Below, piece by piece: positions 16,854 to 23,877 of a stretch of 40,261 nt of DNA (positions within the stretch are counted from its first letter, which is position 1; every line of letters starts with the position of its first letter). The DNA comes from Mesorhizobium metallidurans STM 2683. Lineage in GTDB: Bacteria; Pseudomonadota; Alphaproteobacteria; Rhizobiales; Rhizobiaceae. Made by a program: the position numbers and the translations under genes. Under the pieces are notes generated by a model. That model searched no databases, was not told where the DNA came from, and saw nothing but the letters and a program-made list of their open reading frames with translations. The stretch is from contig NZ_CAUM01000083.1 of NCBI RefSeq assembly GCF_000350085.1, forward strand, positions 1 to 40,261, read 5' to 3'.

Positions 16854-17773
16854 CCGCCACTGAAGACGCCGCCCCGCCTGCCGCTACCCGTTCGGGTTTC
16901 GTTGCGCTGATCGGCGCGCCCAATGCCGGAAAATCGACGCTGGTCAATCAACTGGTCGGCGCCAAGGTGTCGATCGTCACCCACAAGGTGCAGACCACGC
17001 GCGCGATCGTGCGCGGCATCGCAACGCATGAGAACGCGCAGATCGTCTTCGTCGACACGCCCGGCATTTTCAAGCCGAAGCGGCGGCTGGACACGGCAAT
17101 GGTCACCACAGCCTGGGGCGGCGCCAAGGACGCCGATGTCGTGCTGCTCCTGATCGACGCCGAGCGCGGCATCAGGGGCGATGCCGAGGCCATCCTCGAA
17201 CGGCTGAAGGATGTCCGCCAGCCGATGGTGCTGATCCTCAACAAGGTCGACCGGGTCAAACCCGAGGCGCTTCTCGCCCTGTCCGCGGCAGCGAATGACA
17301 AAGTACCCTTCAAGCGCACCTTCATGGTTTCGGCGCTGACCGGCTCCGGCTGCAGGGACCTGCTCGACTATCTCGCGCAAACCCTGCCGGCCGGCCCCTG
17401 GTACTATCCGGAGGACCAGATCTCCGACCTGCCGATGCGCCAGCTCGCAGCCGAGATCACCCGCGAGAAGCTGTATCTCAGGCTGCATCAGGAACTGCCC
17501 TATTCCTCGCATGTCGAAACCGAGAAATGGGAGGAGAAGAAGGATGGTTCGGTGCGCATCGAGCAGGTCATCTATGTCGAGCGCGACAGCCAGAAGAAGA
17601 TCGTGCTCGGCCACAAGGGCGAGACGATCCGCGCCATAGGCCAGGCGGCGCGAATAGAGATAGCAAGCATCCTCGAACAGAAGGTGCACCTGTTCCTGTT
17701 CGTCAAGGTGCGCGAGAACTGGGGCGACGATCCCGAGCGCTATCGCGAGATGGGGCTGGAGTTTCCGCATTAG
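16850..17773 (+). CDS. era: GTPase Era
   Basis: Essential GTPase that binds the 3' end of 16S rRNA and helps 30S assembly. 307 residues. G motifs are present: GAPNAGKST (G1, about 22-30), DTPG (G3) and NKVD (G4). The C-terminal KH domain carries the VIYVERDSQKKIVLGHKGETIRAIG motif region and ends in WGDDPERYREMGLEF. The ATGA overlap with rnc shows coupling. In many alphaproteobacteria recO follows directly; here about 3.4 kb intervenes. Confidence 0.97.
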   Translation: MTATEDAAPPAATRSGFVALIGAPNAGKSTLVNQLVGAKVSIVTHKVQTTRAIVRGIATHENAQIVFVDTPGIFKPKRRLDTAMVTTAWGGAKDADVVLLLIDAERGIRGDAEAILERLKDVRQPMVLILNKVDRVKPEALLALSAAANDKVPFKRTFMVSALTGSGCRDLLDYLAQTLPAGPWYYPEDQISDLPMRQLAAEITREKLYLRLHQELPYSSHVETEKWEEKKDGSVRIEQVIYVERDSQKKIVLGHKGETIRAIGQAARIEIASILEQKVHLFLFVKVRENWGDDPERYREMGLEFPH

Positions 17774-17779
17774 GGTTCC

Positions 17780-18688
17780 ATGGACGGCAAGCTGAATATC
17801 GATACAGCTCTCGTCAGCCGACTGGTCGCCACGCAATTCCCCCGGTGGAAGGATCTTGCCGTCAGGCCGGTTGCATCGGGCGGCTGGGACAACAGGACCT
17901 TTCATCTCGGCGACGAGATGCTCGTGCGGCTGCCGAGTGCCGCCGCCTATTCGCTGCAAGTCGAGAAAGAGCATCGCTGGTTGCCGAGGCTGGCGCCGCT
18001 GCTGCCGCTGCCGATCCCCGTGCCCCTGGCGATGGGGGTTCCGGCCGAGAACTATCCCTGGCATTGGTCGATCTATCGCTGGATCGAAGGTGAGACGGCA
18101 AAGCGCGAACGCATCGCCAGCCTGTCGCAATTCGCGGCCAGCCTGGCCGAGTTCCTGGTCGCCTTGCAACGGATCGATCCCACCGGCGGGCCGCCACCCG
18201 GGAAGCACAACTTTTTTCGCGGCGGACCGCTCAGCGTCTACGATGACGAAACCAGAGAAGCCATTGCCGCCCTCGACGGCAGGATCGACACCGAGGCCGC
18301 GGGTGCGGTGTGGGAGGCAGCGCTTGCCGCGACATGGCATGGCGCCCCCGTCTGGTTCCATGGCGACGTCAGTTGGGGAAACCTGTTGGTCAGGCAAGGC
18401 CGGCTAAGCGCCGTGATCGATTTCGGCACGTCGGGCGTCGGCGATCCCTCATGCGATCTGGCGATTGCGTGGACGCTTTTCGACGGCAGGAGCCGGGACG
18501 CCTTCCGCGCCGGTCTTCCGGCCGACGAAGCAATGTGGGCACGCGGCCGTGGCTGGACGCTGTGGAAGGCACTCATCACGCTCGCCGGACACATAGACGT
18601 CAATCCGGTCGAAATTGAAAAGTCCCGGCATGTGATCGACGAAGTGCTCGCCGACCACGCGCGCGGAACGTCGCAAGATGGAGCCTAG
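17780..18688 (+). CDS. Aminoglycoside phosphotransferase-family kinase
   Basis: 302-residue protein of the APH (choline/aminoglycoside kinase-like) fold; substrate unknown. RPVASGGWDNRTFHLGDEMLVRLP forms the N-lobe, VWFHGDVSWGNLLV the catalytic loop (HGD, Asn), and AVIDFGTSGVGDPSCDLA the metal-binding DFG-like motif. Many chromosomal relatives do not give drug resistance, so resistance should not be assumed. It begins six bases after era and may be transcribed with it. Confidence 0.9.
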   Translation: MDGKLNIDTALVSRLVATQFPRWKDLAVRPVASGGWDNRTFHLGDEMLVRLPSAAAYSLQVEKEHRWLPRLAPLLPLPIPVPLAMGVPAENYPWHWSIYRWIEGETAKRERIASLSQFAASLAEFLVALQRIDPTGGPPPGKHNFFRGGPLSVYDDETREAIAALDGRIDTEAAGAVWEAALAATWHGAPVWFHGDVSWGNLLVRQGRLSAVIDFGTSGVGDPSCDLAIAWTLFDGRSRDAFRAGLPADEAMWARGRGWTLWKALITLAGHIDVNPVEIEKSRHVIDEVLADHARGTSQDGA

Positions 18689-18730
18689 GGCCGGCACGGC
18701 CGCGTTCGTCGTCTCTCCGTCATACACCCT

Positions 18731-18782
18731 GCCTATAGGCTGTACGAAAGACCCGCTTCCGGGCTGACACGGAACAAGCGGG
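18731..18782. promoter_or_regulatory. Inverted repeats ahead of the MbcA-like gene
   Basis: GCCTATAGGC (18731-18740) is a perfect 10-base palindrome. A second inverted repeat pairs CCCGCTT (18752-18758) with AAGCGGG (18776-18782). They lie in the 113-base gap between the kinase gene and the antitoxin-like gene, and could be an operator, a terminator of the upstream unit, or both. Confidence 0.35.
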
Positions 18783-18801
18783 CATGCAGCCAGATTAGGA
18801 C

Positions 18802-19521
18802 ATGACCAAGCCTTGGAATCGCACGGACCCGACTCATCAGACCGAACTTGCCTATCAGGCTGGGTTTGCCCATCAGACGGGGTTCGAACGCGCCGTCGCT
18901 GTTGAGGTCGAGCAGGCGCTGCTGCTGCGAGACGAGATCAAGAATGGTGATGCGGTCGTCGCCGGCAAGATCGCCGGCGCCGTCGCCGCTGCCACTATCC
19001 TGCTTGCGCCGGGGGAGTTGCAAGCTATCGACACCACGCTGGAAAGATTGCCCGGCATTGTACTGCAATTCGTCCGCGCGCTGGCAGCTGCGAGCCGCGA
19101 GCCGGTTGCCTTGGCGTCCGGCGGCGCGCAGGCCCGAACCCGGTTGGCCGGAAACGACGACATTGACCTGATGCGGGTCGAGGATTGGGCGGGGCGGGTC
19201 GCCGGACCGACTTTTCTGGAAGAAAATTTTGGCATATCGCGATCGACGCTGCACCGCTGGCAGCGCAGCGGCAAGGTGGTCGCCCTGCGCACCGGCGGCC
19301 GCAAACATGTGTTTCCCCTGGCCCAGTTCGTCGACGGCAGGCCGGCGCCCGGCATCGGCGAGGTGTTGTCCTTGATGCCGAATCCGCGGCGCGCCTGGTT
19401 CTGGCTGATCAGCCCTGTCGCCGGGCTCGACGGTCGCATTCCCATTGAAATGCTCAAACAGGATCTGGTTGCGGATGTCGTCTTCGCAGCGCAGAACGCA
19501 TTGATCGCCAAGTTCGAATAA
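18802..19521 (+). CDS. Orphan MbcA/ParS/Xre-type antitoxin-like protein
   Basis: 239-residue protein. The C-terminal half (about 128-230) matches the organisation of Xre/MbcA/ParS antitoxin-like proteins: VEDWAGRVAGPTFLEENFGISRSTLHRWQRSG as a helix-turn-helix, then RTGGRKHVFPLAQFVDGRPAPGIGEVLSLMPNPRRAWFWL and RIPIEMLKQD, a DUF2384-like toxin-binding region. The N-terminal 120 residues are Ala-rich and helical, with no family recognised. Normally a RES-domain NAD-degrading toxin is encoded beside such antitoxins; no RES gene is present on either side. It may be a solitary regulator or silencer. Confidence 0.7.
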   Translation: MTKPWNRTDPTHQTELAYQAGFAHQTGFERAVAVEVEQALLLRDEIKNGDAVVAGKIAGAVAAATILLAPGELQAIDTTLERLPGIVLQFVRALAAASREPVALASGGAQARTRLAGNDDIDLMRVEDWAGRVAGPTFLEENFGISRSTLHRWQRSGKVVALRTGGRKHVFPLAQFVDGRPAPGIGEVLSLMPNPRRAWFWLISPVAGLDGRIPIEMLKQDLVADVVFAAQNALIAKFE

Positions 19522-19876
19522 TTTTGCGATAGAATTTTCTTCTAAAAAATCGCGTTCTGAAAAATTGTCATGTCAGTCTGATGTTTAGCCGTTTAATGTT
19601 TTGTATTTTATAGAAGATAGGTGACAATGTGCCGATTGTTTCATTTGTAGCATTAGATCATTTGTATAAGTGATATTTGTGCAACAGGAATTTAATATGC
19701 AATAATTCAATGGATTATTTCAAAAATCGTCATTGAACACGAGAGATCGATGAGTATGTTCGCCGCCGAAAAGGGAAAGCGGTGCGGGCCTTTTTCGACG
19801 TGGATGAGGTGGGTGATGTCACCGCTCCGCCACGCAATCCGAAGCCATTTTTAACTTTGACTGGAGAGGTCAGAAA
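19522..19876 (+). promoter_or_regulatory. AT-rich leader region of the second porin
   Basis: A 355-base gap without a supportable ORF. The first 220 bases are strikingly AT-rich compared with the surrounding DNA. TTGTGC at about 19677 and AATAAT at about 19701, 18 bases apart, make a weak promoter candidate. The last 130 bases return to normal GC and end with GGAGAGG before the porin ATG. The long 5' leader fits post-transcriptional control typical of porin mRNAs, but no sRNA site can be shown. Confidence 0.4.
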
Positions 19877-21034
19877 ATGAATATCAAGAGCCTTCTTCTC
19901 GGCTCAGCCGCGGCGTTGATCGCGGTCTCCGGCGCACGCGCCGCGGACGCTGTCGTCGTCGCCGAACCGGAACCGGCCGAATACGTCAAGATCTGCGACG
20001 TCTACGGCGCCGGCTACTTCTACATCCCCGGCACCGAGACCTGTCTGCGCATCGGCGGCTATCTACGCTATGACATCGGCGTCGGCGATTCCGGCACGCT
20101 GGATGGCGTCAATAACGTTGCCGATCGCATGGACGGTGATAGCAACGACACCTACTACAAGAACATGCGCTTCACGCTGAGGACTTATACCGGTCAGGAA
20201 ACCGAGCTCGGCACGTTGAAGACCTTTACCGAGACCCGCTTTCAATTCGGCAACAGCAGCGGGGACTATGATGGAAGCTCCTCCACTGGCTGGCAGGCCA
20301 GCAATAACAGGGCAGATGGAACCAGCAAGACTTCGCTGAATTTCGCCTGGATCCAACTCGGTGGCCTGCGCGTCGGTAAGGATGAAACGGTATACGACCA
20401 GTTCATCGGCTATGCCGGCAATGTCATCCAGGACACGCTCATCCCGTTTGGTGTCAAGGATACCAATCTCATCAGCTACTACTTCGACGCTGGCAGCGGC
20501 TTCACGGGCGTGGTCTCGCTCGAAGAAGGCACCGGCGCCAACACCATCGACAGCTATGTTCCGCATGTCGTCGGCGGTTTGAAGTACAAGAGCGACTGGG
20601 GTGCGATTACCGGCGTCGTGGCCTATGACAGCAACTACGAGGAAGTGGCCGGCAAGGTCCGTTTGGACGTCAACGTCGGCAAGGAACTGACGCTGTTCGT
20701 CATGGGCGGCTACGGCACCGACGACAACATCAACGACTTCGGCACAGGCCGTACCCAATACAAGCCGTGGGGCGGAAACTGGGCGATCTGGGGCGGCGGC
20801 ACCTACAAGTTCAACGACAAGACCTCGTTCAACGCCCAGATCTCCTATGACGACTGGAAGAACCTCGGCGTTGCTGCCAACGTGGCCTACACCATTGTGC
20901 CCGGCTACACGATCACGGCTGAAGTCGATTACCTCAATGCTGGAAAGTTCGACGACGCCGACTTCAACAACTGGACCAAGGCCAACAAGAAGAGCAGCGT
21001 CGGCGGCATTCTCCGCTTCCAGCGCTCGTTCTAA
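19877..21034 (+). CDS. Omp2-like porin, complete
   Basis: 385-residue outer-membrane porin (Porin_2, Omp2a/b family). The signal peptide is MNIKSLLLGSAAALIAVSGARA (about 22 residues), followed by the family start EPAEYVKICDVYGAGYFYIPGTETCLRIGGYLRYDIG with its two conserved cysteines. The barrel ends in FQRSF. GGAGAGG lies 8-10 bases before the ATG. Large parts match the partial porin at 2-1018, for example FIGYAGNVIQDTL, IDSYVPHVVGG and MGGYGTDDN; surface-loop regions differ most. It sits between era and recO and has its own terminator. Confidence 0.96.
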   Translation: MNIKSLLLGSAAALIAVSGARAADAVVVAEPEPAEYVKICDVYGAGYFYIPGTETCLRIGGYLRYDIGVGDSGTLDGVNNVADRMDGDSNDTYYKNMRFTLRTYTGQETELGTLKTFTETRFQFGNSSGDYDGSSSTGWQASNNRADGTSKTSLNFAWIQLGGLRVGKDETVYDQFIGYAGNVIQDTLIPFGVKDTNLISYYFDAGSGFTGVVSLEEGTGANTIDSYVPHVVGGLKYKSDWGAITGVVAYDSNYEEVAGKVRLDVNVGKELTLFVMGGYGTDDNINDFGTGRTQYKPWGGNWAIWGGGTYKFNDKTSFNAQISYDDWKNLGVAANVAYTIVPGYTITAEVDYLNAGKFDDADFNNWTKANKKSSVGGILRFQRSF

Positions 21035-21057
21035 CGGACCGACTGACCTCACCAAGT

Positions 21058-21088
21058 CGCCCGCAGCGTATCGCTGCGGGCGGTTTGG
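21058..21088 (+). terminator. Terminator of the second porin
   Basis: Perfect 11-bp stem CGCCCGCAGCG (21058-21068) / CGCTGCGGGCG (21072-21082) with loop TAT, followed by GTTTGG. It lies 23 bases after the porin stop codon. Confidence 0.8.
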
Positions 21089-21170
21089 TGTGCACCGTTC
21101 CGGTGCCGGTTTGTAAGGTGCCAAAACCCTTACCTTGATTTCGCCATCCAACCGGTGACAAGCTCCGTTG

Positions 21171-21932
21171 ATGGAATGGCGCGATGAGGGAATCATTCTC
21201 GGCACCCGCAGGCATGGCGAAACCAGCGCCATCCTCGAGGTGATGACGCGTGCGCATGGCCGCCACCTCGGCCTCGTGCGCGGCGGCCGCTCGCGCAAGC
21301 AGCAGCCCGTTCTCCAGCCCGGCAACCGCGTCGACCTGTTGTGGCGGGCGCGGCTCGACGAGCATCTCGGCACCTTCCAGGCCGAGGCGATCGAGATGAA
21401 CGCCGCCCGGCTGATGGACAGCGCCGTCGCCGTCTATGGGCTGCAGACCATGGCCGCGCATCTGCGCCTGCTGCCCGAGCGCGACGCCCATGGCGGCCTC
21501 TACGAGACACTGGCCGTGATGATCGTCCACCTCGACGATGCCGATGCCGCTGGCGAACTGGTGGCGCGCTTCGAGCTGCTCGTTCTCGACGAGCTCGGCT
21601 TCGGCCTCGATCTCAGCCAGTGCGCGGCGACCGGCGCCAGGCAGGACCTTGCCTATGTCTCGCCGAAATCCGGGCGCGCCGTGTCGCGCCAGGCCGGCGC
21701 GCCATGGCGCGACAAGATGCTGCCGCTGCCCGCCTTCCTGCAACGCGGCTCCGGCCTGCGCGCCGATCCGGCGGCGATCGAGGATGCTTTCCGGCTGACC
21801 GGCTTTTTCCTTTCCCGCCATGTCTACGAGCCGCGCGGCATCGAGCCGCCCGGCGCCCGCGCCGGCTTCCTCGCGGCGTTACGCAAGCACCACGCGCCTG
21901 GCAAGGCGATTGCTGGAGAGACCGCAGCATGA
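21171..21932 (+). CDS. recO: DNA repair protein RecO
   Basis: RecO loads RecA onto SSB-coated DNA in the RecFOR pathway. 253 residues: an N-terminal OB fold beginning [41 protein letters not shown], then a helical domain ([42 protein letters not shown]) and a C-terminal GFFLSRHVY segment. A TTG at 21168 lies directly before the ATG; the ATG is preferred. Its neighbour in many relatives, era, lies 3.4 kb upstream. The stop codon overlaps an ATG (ATGA) that leads only into a damaged frame. Confidence 0.95.
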   Translation: MEWRDEGIILGTRRHGETSAILEVMTRAHGRHLGLVRGGRSRKQQPVLQPGNRVDLLWRARLDEHLGTFQAEAIEMNAARLMDSAVAVYGLQTMAAHLRLLPERDAHGGLYETLAVMIVHLDDADAAGELVARFELLVLDELGFGLDLSQCAATGARQDLAYVSPKSGRAVSRQAGAPWRDKMLPLPAFLQRGSGLRADPAAIEDAFRLTGFFLSRHVYEPRGIEPPGARAGFLAALRKHHAPGKAIAGETAA

Positions 21933-21947
21933 GCGAAGTCGAACTTT

Positions 21948-22112
21948 ACCCCGGCGCCGCCGATCTCGTTCCAGCTCAATTCCGGCCTCGCCGAAGTCTC
22001 GGAGGGCCGCGCCGTGTTTCGCGGCATACCCAACGAGCGCCATCTCAACCCGCTCGGCAGCGTGCATGGCGGCTGGGCGGCGACGCTGCTCGATTCGGCG
22101 CTGACGCTGCTC
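21948..22112 (+). pseudogene. PaaI-type thioesterase fragment
   Basis: In the frame through 21963 the DNA reads PPISFQLNSGLAEVSEGRAV, FRGIPNERHLNPLGSVHGGW and AATLLDSALTLLE, which is the N-terminal half of a hotdog PaaI-family thioesterase including the HGGW active-site loop. It has no proper start in this frame, and homology stops at about 22110, so both ends are missing. The ATG overlapping the recO stop (21929) is in a different frame. It marks the left edge of the scrambled islet. Confidence 0.65.
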
Positions 22113-22183
22113 GAACAAGTGGGGCGACGCTGCGCTCGGAAATCCGGCACCTCTCTAGGATTAGCCAGTTCTTCAACGCCGCT

Positions 22184-22732
22184 TCAGGTGATCGATATCT
22201 CGTTGTTTTCGTATGCTGCCAATGCGTTCATGCGAATCTGACCAGCGATGCCGCAAGGGGAACGATAGTAAACTGGCATAACAAGTGCAGTACCTGGCAA
22301 CACATACGTCCTTGGCTCGCTTGAACGATAGTCGACCACGATGAACCAAATATGCGGCAGCGCATTCTTCTGCGTCAGATTTACGCCGTACTTTCTCGAC
22401 GCTTTCACCTGTACTTCAATCGTCCGTCCGTCTTTATGGGCGATCAGGTCAATCACTGCGACGTTGTGCTTACGCCCGTTGACGTGGTCGACCGTCCAAC
22501 CCTGTGCTTCAAGCATTGCCACGGCATGCGCTTCGCCAATAACGCCGAGAGCCATGCCGCGCTTTGCGCGTGCTGCGCGAGTCGGGTCGCCGACCAGAAG
22601 GCCAGTCCGCCTGAACTGGGCGTTGATTGTTGACTGGCCGTGTTTAGGAAACGCGACGGCAAGTTGCTCGATTGTCGCGCCCGGATGGGCCGCTGCCCAT
22701 TCCGCGAAAGCCTTAATTGGTGTGATCGACAT
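22184..22732 (-). CDS. PD-(D/E)XK nuclease-like protein with N-terminal HTH
   Basis: 182-residue protein, no exact family recognised. The first 55 residues resemble a helix-turn-helix (ATIEQLAVAFPKHGQSTINAQFRRTG). The second part has a PD-(D/E)XK arrangement: GVIGEAHAVAMLEAQGW with Glu67, VIDLIAHKDGRTIEVQVKAS with Asp95, Glu106 and Lys110. This points to a restriction-endonuclease-like or Holliday-resolvase-like fold. It is leftward, against its neighbours, and more AT-rich than recO, consistent with acquisition. Substrate unknown. Confidence 0.7.
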   Translation of the reverse strand: MSITPIKAFAEWAAAHPGATIEQLAVAFPKHGQSTINAQFRRTGLLVGDPTRAARAKRGMALGVIGEAHAVAMLEAQGWTVDHVNGRKHNVAVIDLIAHKDGRTIEVQVKASRKYGVNLTQKNALPHIWFIVVDYRSSEPRTYVLPGTALVMPVYYRSPCGIAGQIRMNALAAYENNEISIT

Positions 22733-22803
22733 GCTCGTTGCTATCGTCCAGTTTCAAATCAGGTTCTATCGAGTTCGGGCATAGAACGAAATGGGATGCC
22801 AAT

Positions 22804-22908
22804 ATGAACGATTTGCGATATGAATGGACGGCCTTGAAGCGGATCCGCATGGCGATCATTGGAACAATCATACTGAAGCAGTTTCCTGTGAGCGGCCCAG
22901 GAACTTGA
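22804..22908 (+). CDS. Possible 34-residue ORF before a hairpin
   Basis: ATG 22804 opens a 34-codon frame (MNDLRYEWTALKRIRMAIIG at its start) that stops at 22906-22908, two bases before a terminator-like hairpin. No family is recognised and the ribosome binding site is weak. It may be a remnant within the islet. Confidence 0.2.
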   Translation: MNDLRYEWTALKRIRMAIIGTIILKQFPVSGPGT

Positions 22909-22910
22909 GC

Positions 22911-22943
22911 AGAGCACCGAATAGTGCTCTTGCTTTCGTTTTG
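22911..22943 (+). terminator. Terminator-like hairpin in the islet
   Basis: AGAGCAC (22911-22917) and GTGCTCT (22924-22930) with loop CGAATA, followed by TGCTTTCGTTTTG. No well-supported rightward gene ends here apart from the tiny ORF 22804-22908. Confidence 0.5.
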
Positions 22944-22972
22944 TCAGAAACCTGTTGATCGGCATTGCATTC

Positions 22973-23662
22973 ATGAGCCAGCTTCTGAGCGCGATCTTTA
23001 AGCCCGATAGTCGGGCGGAAGGTGAACGAGCGAAGTTTCTGTCGCGAATGTTCGGCATATTCTCCGAGAGGATTGTCTCGCTTTGGTGTGATGACGAACG
23101 ATCGCCTTACCAAGACATCGGTCGCCCCACGGTAAAAACTAGCATGACAGATCGGGGCTACACGCTGGACTTCACCCTGCGAGACCGGAAGACCGGCGCG
23201 CTGTACGTTGCCGAGATGAAGTGCGAGATCGAATACCAAAGCTTCAGATACTTCATTCTGACGAATGCTGAACAGCTCAAGCATCACAAAAAGCCGGCTT
23301 TCGAAGTTTTCCTGCGATCAGCTCGGCCATCGGAAGACCTGCAGGTATGGGTTGGCAAACAGAAGACGCCGACCGCTGGCGCGATTCTCATCTGGGGCGC
23401 GGTGTCCCCTTCTGGCCGCATGAGCGCCATCGAGGAGTTTGGGCTGCGAGACGCTCTCTCGCTCGACGAGATGTGTCGCGATCTTGTCTCCTGGAAATGC
23501 CAGCGGTATGAGGCCCTGCTCAGTGAGCGCCGAGCTTGGAGCATTCAACTTTTCGATGGATTGCTGAGCTCTGACGTCAGCGAAGCACCAGCGGTGATCT
23601 ATCCCCGACTTGATGCCGCAACTTCGCGACAAGCTCGATCCCGGTACCCTGGCGATGCGTGA
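22973..23662 (+). CDS. Second PD-(D/E)XK nuclease-like protein
   Basis: 229-residue protein, family not recognised with certainty. A nuclease-like signature is visible: Glu in AEGERAKFLSRMFG (Glu18), then YTLDFTLRDRKTGALYVAEMKCE with Asp66, Glu81 and Lys83, the D-x14-E-x-K form of a PD-(D/E)XK core. No membrane segment. The last 17 codons overlap, in another frame, the start of a zinc-ribbon fragment, so the natural C-terminus may have been lost by recombination. TTG 22955 is an alternative start. It is unrelated in sequence to the nuclease-like protein at 22184-22732. Confidence 0.65.
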   Translation: MSQLLSAIFKPDSRAEGERAKFLSRMFGIFSERIVSLWCDDERSPYQDIGRPTVKTSMTDRGYTLDFTLRDRKTGALYVAEMKCEIEYQSFRYFILTNAEQLKHHKKPAFEVFLRSARPSEDLQVWVGKQKTPTAGAILIWGAVSPSGRMSAIEEFGLRDALSLDEMCRDLVSWKCQRYEALLSERRAWSIQLFDGLLSSDVSEAPAVIYPRLDAATSRQARSRYPGDA

Positions 23663-23760
23663 CGACCTGCTACCCAGGATGCAGTGCAGCAAGTGCCGAT
23701 GCCGCAACGTCGATCTGATCTACACGCCCGAGCACTCCAGCCGATCGCAAGCTGCTGGCT
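23613..23760 (+). pseudogene. Zinc-ribbon protein fragment
   Basis: The frame from ATG 23613 reads MPQLRDKLDPGTLAMRDDLLPRMQCSKCRC...VDLIYTPE, with a Cys-x2-Cys knuckle that resembles small rhizobial zinc-ribbon hypotheticals. It then loses protein-like character, running open into the DUF2339 gene in the wrong frame. It is probably the N-terminal piece of a broken gene. Confidence 0.45.
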
Positions 23761-23877
23761 TTCGGCACCGAAACATGCTCGATCTTTCCGGCCGCCAATC
23801 TGGCGGCGCGCTGACTCGGCTGGCCGTCTGGCCGCCTTATTTGTCAGTAACTACTGGCCTGGTTTGGGGGAACCGCC

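Noticed and set aside
17780..18688. Antibiotic-resistance gene call for the APH-fold protein
   Set aside because: The fold is shared by many metabolic kinases and nothing else here indicates resistance.
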